A stretch of DNA of 49,818 nucleotides from Anoxybacillus tengchongensis (GTDB lineage: Bacteria; Bacillota; Bacilli; Bacillales; Anoxybacillaceae): contig NZ_JACHES010000014.1 of NCBI RefSeq assembly GCF_014201585.1, positions 1 to 49,818 of the forward strand. Reading direction: 5' to 3'. Each line of letters opens with the position of its first letter. Position 1 is the first letter of the stretch. A program made the position numbers and the translations under genes. Below are positions 19,817 to 29,053 of this stretch, one piece after another. The notes below the pieces were generated by a model. It made no database searches. It saw only the letters and a program-made list of their open reading frames with translations, and had not been told where the DNA came from.

Positions 19817-20434
19817 TTGTTACAACTTCAATTACGTCCAGACCATCGACGTTCTTATGTGAAACAAATGCGGAAGCAAGGTCATATTCCGGCTGTTTTG
19901 TACGGGAAAGCGACGAATAGCCAACCGGTTTTTGTTGATGCGGCTGAGTTTTTGAAGCAGTTTCGGGCTACAGGCGGTACGGGTCTTTTAGACGCAAAAA
20001 TGAATGACAATCACATTCGTATCATCGTTCGTGATATGCAAAAACATCCGATTCGTCAAGATATTATTCATATTGACTTTTTAGCTGTTGATGCCAAAAC
20101 AGAAATAGATGTTCACGTTCCTATTCATCTCATTGGTGAAGCAGCTGGCGTCAAAGATGGGGGCGTATTGCAACAGGCAATGCATCAATTATCCATTCGA
20201 GCCTTACCGTCAAACATCCCGCCATCCATTGATGTAGATATAACGAATTTGCAAGTAGGCGATGTTATTACAGTTTCACATATTCAAACAAACGGTGCTT
20301 ATGAAATCAATCACGATCCGACAGAAGTGATTGCGTCCATCTTGCCACCAAAACAAGAAGAAGAAATTCATAGCGGTGAAGAACAAGAGTCGGGAAGACC
20401 AGAATCGGAAGAGGGACGGGAAACAACGCCGTGA
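19817..20434 (+). CDS. ctc: Ctc, L25/TL5-type ribosomal general stress protein
   Basis: A 205-residue bL25 family protein with the 5S rRNA-binding N-terminal domain ([22 protein letters not shown]) and the C-terminal TL5 beta domain ([21 protein letters not shown]), ending in an acidic tail. In B. subtilis Ctc joins the 50S subunit under stress. The start is TTG 19817, 7 bases behind GGAAGGTG; the protein then begins [10 protein letters not shown]. Dual supply is likely: read-through from prs and a sigma-B promoter. Confidence 0.92.
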   Translation: MLQLQLRPDHRRSYVKQMRKQGHIPAVLYGKATNSQPVFVDAAEFLKQFRATGGTGLLDAKMNDNHIRIIVRDMQKHPIRQDIIHIDFLAVDAKTEIDVHVPIHLIGEAAGVKDGGVLQQAMHQLSIRALPSNIPPSIDVDITNLQVGDVITVSHIQTNGAYEINHDPTEVIASILPPKQEEEIHSGEEQESGRPESEEGRETTP

Positions 20435-20436
20435 CG

Positions 20437-20464
20437 GACGTAGCCATCATTGGTTACGTCTTTT
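20437..20464 (+). terminator. Terminator behind ctc
   Basis: GACGTAGCCA (20437-20446) pairs with TGGTTACGTC (20451-20460) with one G-T pair, then TTTT. Confidence 0.75.
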
Positions 20465-20491
20465 GCAGTATGGAGAGAAGGAGCAGGAGAA

Positions 20492-21055
20492 ATGACAAAA
20501 CTGTTTGTTGGTTTAGGTAATCCTGGGAAAGATTACGAGCAAACGAGACATAATGTAGGATTTATGGTGATAGACGAGCTCGCCCGTCGATGGGGGCTTG
20601 CGCTTAACCAAACAAAGTTCCAAGGTATATTTGCAAGCGGCATTGTTTTAGGTGAAAAGGTTATATTATGCAAACCGCTTACATATATGAACTTATCAGG
20701 CGAATGTGTTCGACCGTTAGTTGATTATTATGGTATTAGCGTCGATGAAGTCATTGTTATTTATGACGATTTAGATCTACCAACGGGAACCGTTCGCTTG
20801 CGTCCAAAGGGAAGTGCCGGCGGTCATAATGGTATGAAATCACTTATTCATCATTTGAAAACAGAGCAATTTAAACGCATTCGTATTGGCATTGATCGAC
20901 CGAAAAATGGGATGAAAGTAAGCGACTATGTATTAGGTCGATGGACAGCTGAAGAAAAAATACAAATCGAACAAGCTGTTCAAAAGGCGGCGGATGCATG
21001 CGAACGATCGTTGCAAATTCCGTTTGCGCAAGTGATGAACGAATTCAACAAGTAA
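20492..21055 (+). CDS. pth: Peptidyl-tRNA hydrolase
   Basis: A 187-residue Pth (spoVC in B. subtilis) that frees tRNA from prematurely released peptidyl-tRNA. [20 protein letters not shown] contains the catalytic His, and [18 protein letters not shown] and [12 protein letters not shown] complete the signature. ATG 20492 follows AAGGAG. Upstream in-frame codons start inside the ctc terminator and are rejected. Confidence 0.97.
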   Translation: MTKLFVGLGNPGKDYEQTRHNVGFMVIDELARRWGLALNQTKFQGIFASGIVLGEKVILCKPLTYMNLSGECVRPLVDYYGISVDEVIVIYDDLDLPTGTVRLRPKGSAGGHNGMKSLIHHLKTEQFKRIRIGIDRPKNGMKVSDYVLGRWTAEEKIQIEQAVQKAADACERSLQIPFAQVMNEFNK

Positions 21056-21064
21056 TGAATAATT

Positions 21065-21111
21065 CCCGACTAAATGGTTCAAAATGTATTCGATTAAAAC
21101 AACCATTTGGG
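21065..21111 (+). repeat. Inverted repeat before fin
   Basis: AAATGGTT (21072-21079) pairs with AACCATTT (21101-21108); CCC (21065-21067) can extend it with GGG (21109-21111), the start of the Shine-Dalgarno GGGAGGG, leaving a 4-base bulge. A weak sigma-F-like promoter (GAATA 21057, GTTCAAAATG 21078) overlaps the left arm. Confidence 0.4.
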
Positions 21112-21121
21112 AGGGACAAGT

Positions 21122-21352
21122 ATGGCATTACACTATTATTGCCGTCATTGTGGCGTGAAAATTGGAACCATTGATGCGCTTGAGCTAGAGAGTGAACAAT
21201 TGGGCTTTCATCGACTAACAGAAGAAGAAAGGTTAGATATGATTCAATATCTTCCGACAGGGGAAATTTGTGTAAAGTCGATTTGCGAAGATTGTCAAGA
21301 GGCGTTAGATCGGAATCCCGATCTTCATCAATATGAGAAATTTATTCAATGA
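21122..21352 (+). CDS. fin: Fin (YabK), anti-sigma-F factor
   Basis: A 76-residue protein beginning [15 protein letters not shown] with a second cysteine pair CEDC near residue 60, a zinc-ribbon layout. It matches B. subtilis Fin, which is made under sigma-F and then inhibits sigma-F to allow the switch to sigma-G. ATG 21122 follows GGGAGGG. It lies between pth and mfd as in B. subtilis. Together with csfB, this gives two forespore anti-sigma genes in one window. Confidence 0.93.
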   Translation: MALHYYCRHCGVKIGTIDALELESEQLGFHRLTEEERLDMIQYLPTGEICVKSICEDCQEALDRNPDLHQYEKFIQ

Positions 21353-21409
21353 TTGGCTTTGGGGGACCCAAAGCGTTTTTGTATTTATGTTTGGGGAGGA
21401 GGGAATTTT

Positions 21410-24400
21410 TTGAGAGGGTTACGGCAATATTTTATTAATCATGTGGAGATGCAATCGGTTGCAGAAGGGATTCGCAATGGGCTAAAGGAGCAGCTTGTAA
21501 CCGGTTTATCTGGCTCTGCCCGTTCTGTTTTCATTTCTTCTTTGTATGAGAATACTGAACGTCCTTTATGCATCGTGACGCACAATTTATTTCAAGCACA
21601 AAAAATATATGACGACCTCATTCAATTAATTGATGAGGAAGAAGTGTTTCTTTATCCTGTCAATGAATTAATTGCAGCTGAACTAGCTGTAGCTAGTCCA
21701 GAATTAAGGGCGCAACGTTTAGAAGTATTAAACTATTGGTGTGAACGAAAAAAAGGCATTGTCATTACTCCTATTGCTGCCCTCCGACGACTATTGCCAC
21801 CGAAAGATGTATGGCAACGTTATCAACTTCATTTTCGCGTCGGTGAGCAAATGGATGTGGAACATTGCTTGAAACAATTTGTTGCAATGGGATATGAACG
21901 TGTATCTATTGTTTCGACTCCCGGGGAATTTAGCGTCCGAGGAGGCATTATTGATATTTATCCGCTTACAGCCGAGCTTCCTTATCGTATTGAACTATTT
22001 GATGTGGAGATCGAGTCGATTCGGACGTTTTCAGTCGACGATCAACGTTCAATTGCTGAAATGGACGAAATATTAATTGGACCGGCAACAGAATTGATCG
22101 TTGAACAACAAAATATAAATCAGGCAATTCAACAGTTAGAGGCACAATTTCATCATACGCTCCAACATATTCACAATGAAAAAACAAAAAATCGTTTATT
22201 TGAACATGTGTCATTTGAATTGGAGCAGTTAAAAAACGGAAAATCAATTGAAGAAATGTATAAATATTTCTCATTCTTCTATCCTTCGGCTGCAAGTTTG
22301 CTAGATTATATTCCAGAAAACGGTGTTATTATCATTGATGAAATGAGTCGTATTCAAGAAGTAGCAGAAAAACTGGAGCAAGAAGAGGCAGAATGGTACA
22401 CGAATTTATTAGAAGAAGGAAAAATTGTGCAAAGTGTCTCGATTTCTCATTCGTTCCCCGAAGTATTGCAAAAGCGGATGAGATCAACGATTTATTTATC
22501 TTTATTTTTACGTCACATTCCATATACACATCCTCAAAATATTGTCAATGTATCTTGCAAACAAATGCAAGTGTTTTATAGTCAGATGCAATTGTTGAAG
22601 GCAGAAATCGAGCGATGGCAAAAAGGGAATTATGCTGTTGTATTACTAGCAGGAGATGAAGAACGGGCGAAAAAACTGAAACAGACGTTAGAAGATTATG
22701 ATATTGATGCCGTCCAAATGGGGAAAGACGATGTATTGCTGCATGGGAAATGTCAAGTTGTTTCGTCTAGTTTAGTTGCAGGTTTTGAATTGCCGATGCA
22801 AAAACTAGCCGTTATTACAGAAGAAGAGCTATTTAAAAAGCGAATGAAGCGTCCTTTACGGCGTCAAAAGTTGTCGAACGCCGAACGAATTAAAAGTTAT
22901 ACAGATTTAAAAGTTGGTGACTATGTCGTTCATGTCAATCATGGGATCGGAAAATACTTAGGAATCGAAACGTTAGAGATTAACGGCATTCATAAAGATT
23001 ACATTCATATTCAATACCAAGGGAATGATACGTTATACGTTCCTGTTGATCAAATGGACCTCGTTCAAAAATATGTCGGTTCAGAAGGAAAAGAGCCGAA
23101 AATTTATAAATTAGGTGGAACAGAGTGGAAGAAAGTAAAAAAGAAAGTCGAGTCATCTGTTCAAGATATTGCCGAAGATTTAATGAAGTTATATGCTGAG
23201 CGTGAAGCGAGCAAAGGGTATGCGTTTTCACCTGATAATGAAATGCAACGAGAGTTTGAAGCAGCGTTTCCATATCAAGAAACAGAAGATCAGCTTCGAT
23301 CAATTCGTGAAATTAAACGCGATATGGAAAGCGAACGTCCGATGGATCGGTTGTTATGTGGAGATGTTGGTTACGGAAAAACAGAAGTAGCGTTGCGAGC
23401 AGCATTTAAAGCAATTATGGATGGAAAACAAGTTGCATTTCTCGTACCAACGACGATTTTAGCGCAACAACATTACGAAACAGTTCGTGAACGTTTTCAG
23501 GGTTATCCGATTAACATCGGTTTATTAAGCCGTTTCCGTACAAAAAAACAACAGGCGGAAACCATTCAAGGCTTAAAAGACGGCACGATTGATATGGTTA
23601 TTGGAACACATCGGCTTTTATCTAAAGACGTATCATTTAAAGATTTAGGGTTATTAATTATTGACGAAGAACAACGATTCGGTGTTGCTCATAAAGAAAA
23701 AATTAAACAACTAAAAACAAATATCGATGTATTAACATTAACCGCTACACCGATCCCACGTACGTTGCATATGTCGCTTATCGGTGTCCGCGATTTATCT
23801 GTTATCGAAACACCTCCGGAAAATCGTTTTCCTGTACAAACATATGTGATGGAATATAGCCCGATCATTGTGCGAGAAGCGATTGAACGGGAAATGGCGC
23901 GCGGAGGACAAGTGTTTTTCCTTTATAATCGCATTGAAGACATCGATCGGAAGGCAGAAGAAATTTCAGCGCTCGTACCAGATGCTCGCGTGACATATGC
24001 ACACGGAAGAATGTCCGAACATGAACTCGAAGCGGTCATGCTTGCGTTTTTAGAAGGTCAGTATGATGTATTAGTGAGCACGACAATTATCGAAACAGGT
24101 GTTGACATTCCAAATGTGAATACGTTGATCGTTTATGATGCAGATAAAATGGGTCTTTCCCAACTATATCAATTGCGAGGGCGTGTAGGACGTTCTAATC
24201 GCATTGCGTATGCATATTTTACGTATCGAAAAGATAAGGCGTTAAACGAAATAGCAGAAAAACGATTGCAAGCCATTAAAGAATTTACAGAGCTAGGCTC
24301 CGGTTTTAAAATCGCAATGCGCGACTTGTCTATTCGAGGTGCAGGAAACTTGCTAGGGGCGCAACAACATGGATTTATTGATTCCGTTGGTTTTGAACTT

Positions 24401-24922
24401 TATTCTCAAATGTTGAAAGAAGCGATTGAAGAACGACGAGGAACGAAGCAAGAAAAGCCGTTTGAAGTGGAGATTGATTTAGAAATTGATGCGTATATCC
24501 CAGAGCATTACATTACAAACGAACAACAAAAAATCGAGATGTATAAGCGATTCCGTGGGCTTGATTCGTTAGAAGAACTCGAGCAATTACGGGAAGAAAT
24601 GTTAGATCGCTTCGGTGATTATCCGGACGAAGTGGCCTATTTATTCCAAATTGCCGAAATAAAAATATACGCGAAACAGCATCTCATTCAGTCCATTAAG
24701 CAGACGAAGCAAGAAATTACAATTTTATTTTCACAAGAAACGACAAAGCAAATTGATGTTAGTCAATTGTTTAAGCTCGGTGAGCCGTATGGAAGAGATG
24801 TTGGTTTCGGCATGGATGGAGATTGCTTCAAAATTGTCGTTCATGTAAAAGGAATGAAACCGCAACAATGGTTAATGATCGTTTATGAGTTGCTAAAAGG
24901 GTTAAAATATGCTAAAAAATAA
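21410..24922 (+). CDS. mfd: Transcription-repair coupling factor Mfd
   Basis: An 1170-residue ATPase that removes stalled RNA polymerase and recruits UvrA. In order: UvrB-like domains (about 1-350, with YPVNEL and SAPGEFSVRGGIIDIYPLT-like SVRGGIID), the RNA-polymerase-interacting CarD-like domain (KVGDYVVHVNHGIGKYLG, about 500-570), the RecG-like translocase with GYGKTE (655-659) and DEEQ (752-755), TATPIPRTLHM and RGRVGR, and the C-terminal TRCF domain. The start is TTG 21410 behind GGGAGGAGGG; the first 19 upstream codons are not conserved. Confidence 0.97.
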   Translation: MRGLRQYFINHVEMQSVAEGIRNGLKEQLVTGLSGSARSVFISSLYENTERPLCIVTHNLFQAQKIYDDLIQLIDEEEVFLYPVNELIAAELAVASPELRAQRLEVLNYWCERKKGIVITPIAALRRLLPPKDVWQRYQLHFRVGEQMDVEHCLKQFVAMGYERVSIVSTPGEFSVRGGIIDIYPLTAELPYRIELFDVEIESIRTFSVDDQRSIAEMDEILIGPATELIVEQQNINQAIQQLEAQFHHTLQHIHNEKTKNRLFEHVSFELEQLKNGKSIEEMYKYFSFFYPSAASLLDYIPENGVIIIDEMSRIQEVAEKLEQEEAEWYTNLLEEGKIVQSVSISHSFPEVLQKRMRSTIYLSLFLRHIPYTHPQNIVNVSCKQMQVFYSQMQLLKAEIERWQKGNYAVVLLAGDEERAKKLKQTLEDYDIDAVQMGKDDVLLHGKCQVVSSSLVAGFELPMQKLAVITEEELFKKRMKRPLRRQKLSNAERIKSYTDLKVGDYVVHVNHGIGKYLGIETLEINGIHKDYIHIQYQGNDTLYVPVDQMDLVQKYVGSEGKEPKIYKLGGTEWKKVKKKVESSVQDIAEDLMKLYAEREASKGYAFSPDNEMQREFEAAFPYQETEDQLRSIREIKRDMESERPMDRLLCGDVGYGKTEVALRAAFKAIMDGKQVAFLVPTTILAQQHYETVRERFQGYPINIGLLSRFRTKKQQAETIQGLKDGTIDMVIGTHRLLSKDVSFKDLGLLIIDEEQRFGVAHKEKIKQLKTNIDVLTLTATPIPRTLHMSLIGVRDLSVIETPPENRFPVQTYVMEYSPIIVREAIEREMARGGQVFFLYNRIEDIDRKAEEISALVPDARVTYAHGRMSEHELEAVMLAFLEGQYDVLVSTTIIETGVDIPNVNTLIVYDADKMGLSQLYQLRGRVGRSNRIAYAYFTYRKDKALNEIAEKRLQAIKEFTELGSGFKIAMRDLSIRGAGNLLGAQQHGFIDSVGFELYSQMLKEAIEERRGTKQEKPFEVEIDLEIDAYIPEHYITNEQQKIEMYKRFRGLDSLEELEQLREEMLDRFGDYPDEVAYLFQIAEIKIYAKQHLIQSIKQTKQEITILFSQETTKQIDVSQLFKLGEPYGRDVGFGMDGDCFKIVVHVKGMKPQQWLMIVYELLKGLKYAKK

Positions 24923-24971
24923 TTGATTGCTTCATGTTTATTGTTTATAAATAAGTGGCAATGATGAAGAT

Positions 24972-25003
24972 GGGGGATTTTCACTTTTTAAAAAAAATCC
25001 CCC
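24972..25003 (+). terminator. Hairpin behind mfd, possible terminator
   Basis: GGGGGATTTT (24972-24981) pairs perfectly with AAAATCCCCC (24994-25003). No clean T-run follows, so it may only protect the 3' end. Confidence 0.5.
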
Positions 25004-25011
25004 TTCACTGT

Positions 25012-25040
25012 GTATATAACTTCGCTTGTGACGGATACTA
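25012..25040 (+). promoter_or_regulatory. Candidate sigma-G promoter of spoVT
   Basis: GTATA (25012-25016), 17 bases, GATACTA (25034-25040), close to the sigma-G pattern GnATA and CATnnTA (one mismatch). spoVT is a sigma-G gene in B. subtilis. Confidence 0.5.
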
Positions 25041-25108
25041 ATCACAACAATGGTGAATTATTCAACTGCTTCACCAGTGCCATTTTTAATCACTAGATGA
25101 AAGCGAGG
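25020..25108 (+). repeat. Weak inverted repeat over the spoVT ribosome site
   Basis: CTTCGCTT (25020-25027) can pair with AAGCGAGG (25101-25108) with one G-U pair. The right arm is the Shine-Dalgarno region; the left arm is in the spacer of the sigma-G promoter. Short and possibly chance. Confidence 0.3.
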
Positions 25109-25117
25109 CATCGATAG

Positions 25118-25654
25118 ATGAAAGCAACAGGTATTGTTCGACGAATCGATGATTTAGGACGAGTTGTAATTCCGAAAGAAATTCGCAGAACACTTCGCAT
25201 CCGTGAAGGAGACCCGCTTGAAATATTTGTTGACCGAGATGGCGAGGTCATTTTGAAAAAGTATTCGCCGATTAGTGAGCTAGGTGATTTTGCAAAAGAG
25301 TACGCTGAGGCTCTTTTTGACAGTTTAGGACAACCTGTTCTCATTTGTGATCGCGATGTATTTATTGCCGTAGCAGGCGGATCGAAAAAGGAGTATTTAA
25401 ATAGGAGCGTAAGTGAGCTTGTTGAGAAAGTGATGGAAGATCGTCAGTCTATTTTGCATACAGAAGAAAAAAGTGTATCATTTGCCCAAGGTCATGAGGA
25501 ACATATGCAATCATACGTGGTTGCACCAATTATTGCTGGAGGAGATCCAATCGGAGCAGTCATTATTTTCTCGAAAGATAAGACGCTTGGTGAAGTAGAG
25601 CATAAAGCAGCAGAAACTGCGGCGAGCTTCCTTGCTCGGCAAATGGAACAATAA
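25118..25654 (+). CDS. spoVT: Stage V sporulation protein T
   Basis: A 178-residue forespore regulator. The N-terminal AbrB-like domain begins MKATGIVRRIDDLGRVVIPK and is clearly paralogous to AbrB in this window; the C-terminal half is a GAF-like domain (VLICDRDVFIAVAG, VAPIIAGGDPIGAVIIFS). In B. subtilis it activates or represses sigma-G genes, shaping spore properties and germination. Confidence 0.97.
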   Translation: MKATGIVRRIDDLGRVVIPKEIRRTLRIREGDPLEIFVDRDGEVILKKYSPISELGDFAKEYAEALFDSLGQPVLICDRDVFIAVAGGSKKEYLNRSVSELVEKVMEDRQSILHTEEKSVSFAQGHEEHMQSYVVAPIIAGGDPIGAVIIFSKDKTLGEVEHKAAETAASFLARQMEQ

Positions 25655-25679
25655 AGGTAGCATCTCGCTACCTTTTTTT
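25653..25679 (+). terminator. Terminator behind spoVT
   Basis: AAAGGTAGC (25653-25661) pairs perfectly with GCTACCTTT (25667-25675), then Ts. Confidence 0.9.
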
Positions 25680-25717
25680 GATGTATAATTATATGTAATC
25701 GAAAAAAGGTGAAGTAT

Positions 25718-27274
25718 ATGGAAAAAAGGGATTGGTTGCGCGGTGCGCTTGTGTTGACGGTCGCTGCCTTATTTACAAAAATATTAAGTGCTTTTTACCG
25801 AATTCCGTATCAAAATATTGTAGGTGATATTGGATTTTATATTTATCAACAAGTTTATCCCTTTTATGGCATTTTTATCGCCTTGTCAACGTATGGTTAT
25901 CCAGTTGCGATTTCAAAACTTATTGCTGAAAATAAACAATCAACATATACGTTTGCTGTCGTTCGGCTTTCTTTTTATTTTTTATCATGTATGAGTGTTA
26001 TTATGTTTTCTATTCTTTATTTTGGGGCTTCATCGCTAGCGATGGTCATGGGGGATCACCAATTAGCTTCGCTCATTCGAGCCATTTCATTTGCCTTTTT
26101 ACTTCTCCCGTTTACTTCTGTTTCTCGAGGCTATTTCCAAGGGGTAGGGGAGATGGTTCCGACAGCTGTTTCACAAGTAGTGGAACAATTCGTACGTGTG
26201 TTTTTTATTTTATTCCTTGCTTCCCTTTTGCTTCATCGTGGATTTACCGTTTATGAAGCAGGGGCTGGGGCGATGGTTGGTTCACTTATGGGGAGTTTTG
26301 CGGCCCTCGTTGTACTCGTTGCATATATGTTGCGAAAGCGAATGAATGTTCATACCCGGCTATGGCTTCCAATAAAAGAAAAAAGAAGAGTGCTTTTATT
26401 TTTAGCCGTTCATGGCGTAACAATTTGTTTAGCTAACATGGTTCTCGTTTTAATGCAGCTCGTTGATTCACTTACGCTTCTCCCGTTATTGCAACAAGGG
26501 GGGTGGCATGAGCTAGCTAAAACGGCGAAGGGGATTTATGATCGCGGTCAACCATTTATTCAACTTGGGACCGTAGTGGCCACATCTTTTTCATTAGCGC
26601 TTGTGCCGATGTTATCGAGCGAACAAAAGGAACGACATGCAATATATACGGCTGTTCGCTTGGCGTTTGTCATCGGAATGGGGGCTGCAGTTGGTTTAGT
26701 TTGTATATTAAAACAAGCGAATATGATGTTGTTTAAAGATCATGTTGGTGCAATCGAACTGACGATTTTATCTATTTCTATTCTTTTTACTTCTTTAACA
26801 TTAACGTTTATTGCTATTTTGCAGGGACTTGGAGATGTATTTCGCCCGCTTCTCGTCGTTTGTATCGGCATGATAGCAAAATGGTTGCTAAATGTCGTGT
26901 TCGTTCCTTTATGGCATACAATCGGAGCAGCTGTAGCGACATTTATTGCATATGTTGTCATGTGCGCCATCGCCTTTTTTTATGTACAAAAGCGAATGTC
27001 TCGTCCTCTGCTTTCGCGTTCTATAATCATTCAAACGATAAAGGCTGCAATGATGATGGCAATAGTTTTAGCTGGATATATCATATTGACGAACAAGTTG
27101 CCAGTTCATCAAGGGCGCTTATTTTCGTCATTTCAAGCGGTCATTGGCGTTTTTATCGGGGCGTTTGTTTATATTATAATGATCGTTAAAAAAGAAGTTT
27201 TTGCGGAAAACGACTTATTAGCTTTTCCGTTTGGGCGTTATTTAATAAATATGAAACAAAGAAAGGCTGGATAG
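25718..27274 (+). CDS. yabM: YabM, MVF/MATE-like polysaccharide or lipid flippase
   Basis: A 518-residue membrane protein with about 13-14 hydrophobic segments, of the SpoVB/MurJ-like polysaccharide biosynthesis family (MOP superfamily). FTKILSAFYRIPYQNIVGD and YQQVYPFYG near the N-terminus are typical. Paralogues move lipid-linked precursors across the membrane, but the cargo of YabM is not established. ATG 25718 follows AAAAGGTGA. TATAAT at 25684-25689 may be its -10. yabN starts 2 bases after its stop. Confidence 0.85.
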   Translation: MEKRDWLRGALVLTVAALFTKILSAFYRIPYQNIVGDIGFYIYQQVYPFYGIFIALSTYGYPVAISKLIAENKQSTYTFAVVRLSFYFLSCMSVIMFSILYFGASSLAMVMGDHQLASLIRAISFAFLLLPFTSVSRGYFQGVGEMVPTAVSQVVEQFVRVFFILFLASLLLHRGFTVYEAGAGAMVGSLMGSFAALVVLVAYMLRKRMNVHTRLWLPIKEKRRVLLFLAVHGVTICLANMVLVLMQLVDSLTLLPLLQQGGWHELAKTAKGIYDRGQPFIQLGTVVATSFSLALVPMLSSEQKERHAIYTAVRLAFVIGMGAAVGLVCILKQANMMLFKDHVGAIELTILSISILFTSLTLTFIAILQGLGDVFRPLLVVCIGMIAKWLLNVVFVPLWHTIGAAVATFIAYVVMCAIAFFYVQKRMSRPLLSRSIIIQTIKAAMMMAIVLAGYIILTNKLPVHQGRLFSSFQAVIGVFIGAFVYIIMIVKKEVFAENDLLAFPFGRYLINMKQRKAG

Positions 27275-27276
27275 TC

Positions 27277-28728
27277 ATGGGTACAATTACAATCGTCGGT
27301 CTTGGGGCAGGAGATATAGACCAGTTGTCTTTCGGGGTGTACCGTACACTAAAGCAGGCGAATCGCATCTTTTTACGAACAAAAGATCATCCTGTTGTCG
27401 CACAACTAGAGGAGGAAGGAATACACGTTCAATCGTTTGACGAGGTGTATGAAAAATATGATCAGTTTGAACAAGTATACGAACATATTGTGGAATATTT
27501 ATGTGAAGAAGTGAAAAAAGGGGATGTTGTATACGCTGTTCCAGGACATCCGCTTGTTGCTGAGCGCACAGTAAAGCTATTGCTTGAAAAACAAGATCAT
27601 ATTTCTGTTCGCGTAGAGGGGGGACAAAGTTTTCTTGATGCGTTATTTACCGCTGTTCGTCTCGATCCGATTGAAGGGTTTCAATTCATTGATGCTACTT
27701 CGTTTCAACCGGACGAAATTCAATTAAGAAATCATATCATTTTTTGCCAAGTATATGATTCATTTATTGCTTCCGATGTAAAATTAGCCTTATTAGAAAA
27801 ATTACCACACGATTATCCGGTTTTTATTATTTATGCGGCAGGAAGCAAGCAAGAACGCATCGAAAAAGTTCCACTATACGAACTAGATCGGGTTATAACC
27901 GTAAGCAATTTAACGAGTGTTTATGTGCCAAAAGTAGAAGATGATGAGTTGTTATATCATGATTTTACTACGTTAAGACGTGTGATCGCGACGTTGCGTG
28001 GGCCTAACGGTTGCCCTTGGGATCGGAAACAGACGCACGAATCGCTGAAAAAGTATTTGCTTGAGGAAACGTACGAGCTTCTTGATGCGATTGATCGGCA
28101 AGATGATGAAAATATGATTGAAGAGCTTGGCGATGTATTATTGCAAGTTATGCTTCATGCCCAAATTGGCGAAGATGAGGGAATGTTTTCGATTGATGAT
28201 GTCATCCGATCCATTACAGAAAAAATGATTCGCCGTCATCCGCATGTATTTGGAGATGTTCATGTCGAGCATGCGGAACAGGTCGTACGTAACTGGGAGG
28301 CAATCAAGCAGGCAGAAAAGGAACATGTATTGCATTCATTGCTTGACGATGTTGCCAAGGCGTTACCAGGTACGTTGCGCGCATATGAATATCAAAAAAG
28401 AGCCGCAACAGTTGGGTTTGACTGGTCGGAAGTAGAGTCGATGTGGCTGAAAGTGGAAGAAGAAATGAATGAAGTAAAGCAAGAAGCTCATCACATGGAT
28501 GAACAAAAACTAAAAGTAGAATTCGGGGATTTACTATTTGCGTTGATCAATGTATGCCGATATTATAAAGTCAATCCTGAAGAAGCGTTAGCGATGGCGA
28601 ACGAAAAATTTTATCGTCGCTTTCAATATATAGAAAAGAAAGTGAAACAGTTAGGAAAAGAATGGAACACATATTCGTTAGACCAATTAGATGAAATATG
28701 GGAAGAAGCGAAAAGGGAGGGGCTGTAA
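27277..28728 (+). CDS. yabN: YabN, tetrapyrrole-methylase/MazG fusion protein
   Basis: A 483-residue fusion. Residues 1 to about 220 form a tetrapyrrole (corrin/porphyrin) methylase-like domain (TIVGLGAGDIDQLSFG, VYAVPGHPLVAE). Residues about 225-483 contain two MazG nucleotide-pyrophosphohydrolase repeats with LRGPNGCPWDRKQTHESL, EETYELLDAI and EELGDVLLQV, then a second EFGDLLFALINV. MazG hydrolyses NTPs to NMPs; the role of the fused methylase part is unknown. Length and layout match B. subtilis YabN. Confidence 0.92.
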   Translation: MGTITIVGLGAGDIDQLSFGVYRTLKQANRIFLRTKDHPVVAQLEEEGIHVQSFDEVYEKYDQFEQVYEHIVEYLCEEVKKGDVVYAVPGHPLVAERTVKLLLEKQDHISVRVEGGQSFLDALFTAVRLDPIEGFQFIDATSFQPDEIQLRNHIIFCQVYDSFIASDVKLALLEKLPHDYPVFIIYAAGSKQERIEKVPLYELDRVITVSNLTSVYVPKVEDDELLYHDFTTLRRVIATLRGPNGCPWDRKQTHESLKKYLLEETYELLDAIDRQDDENMIEELGDVLLQVMLHAQIGEDEGMFSIDDVIRSITEKMIRRHPHVFGDVHVEHAEQVVRNWEAIKQAEKEHVLHSLLDDVAKALPGTLRAYEYQKRAATVGFDWSEVESMWLKVEEEMNEVKQEAHHMDEQKLKVEFGDLLFALINVCRYYKVNPEEALAMANEKFYRRFQYIEKKVKQLGKEWNTYSLDQLDEIWEEAKREGL

Positions 28729-28729
28729 T

Positions 28730-28987
28730 ATGCGACTCGATAAGTTTTTGAAAGTTTCTCGGCTCATTAAAAGGAGAACATTAGCAAAAGAAGTCGCTGA
28801 TCAAGGGCGTGTATTTATTAACGGTCAGCAAGCGAAAGCAAGTTCAACAGTAAAAATAGGCGATGAAATTATGATTCAATTTGGCCAAAAACATGTGACA
28901 GTGAAAGTGGTTGAATTGCAAGAACATGCCAAAAAAGAAGATGCGAGTGCGCTATATGAAATTGTAAAAGAAGAGCGAGTACAATAG
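28730..28987 (+). CDS. rqcP: RqcP (YabO), S4-domain ribosome quality control factor
   Basis: An 85-residue S4 RNA-binding protein: MRLDKFLKVSRLIKRRTLA, then GRVFINGQQAKASSTVKIGD. In B. subtilis RqcP works with RqcH on stalled 50S subunits to add C-terminal poly-alanine tails. ATG 28730 comes one base after the yabN stop, with GGGAGGGG as ribosome site. The 66-base gap behind it holds the yabP promoter and hairpin. Confidence 0.95.
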   Translation: MRLDKFLKVSRLIKRRTLAKEVADQGRVFINGQQAKASSTVKIGDEIMIQFGQKHVTVKVVELQEHAKKEDASALYEIVKEERVQ

Positions 28988-29004
28988 CTTGTTCTAAACT
29001 ATTT

Positions 29005-29047
29005 CTCCCCCTCATACACTTGTACAAACGATCGTTGTGAGGGGGAG
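29005..29047 (+). repeat. 10-bp inverted repeat hiding the yabP ribosome site
   Basis: CTCCCCCTCA (29005-29014) is perfectly repeated in inverse as TGAGGGGGAG (29038-29047), which is the yabP Shine-Dalgarno region. The left arm overlaps the sigma-E -10 box. No T-run follows. Confidence 0.85.
29013..29020 (+). promoter_or_regulatory. Sigma-E -10 element of yabP-yabQ
   Basis: CATACACT is a perfect CATACAnT sigma-E -10 box; the -35 (around 28992-28998) is poor. yabP-yabQ are sigma-E genes in B. subtilis. The start is expected near 29027, downstream of the left arm of the hairpin. Confidence 0.6.
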
Positions 29048-29053
29048 ACGTTG

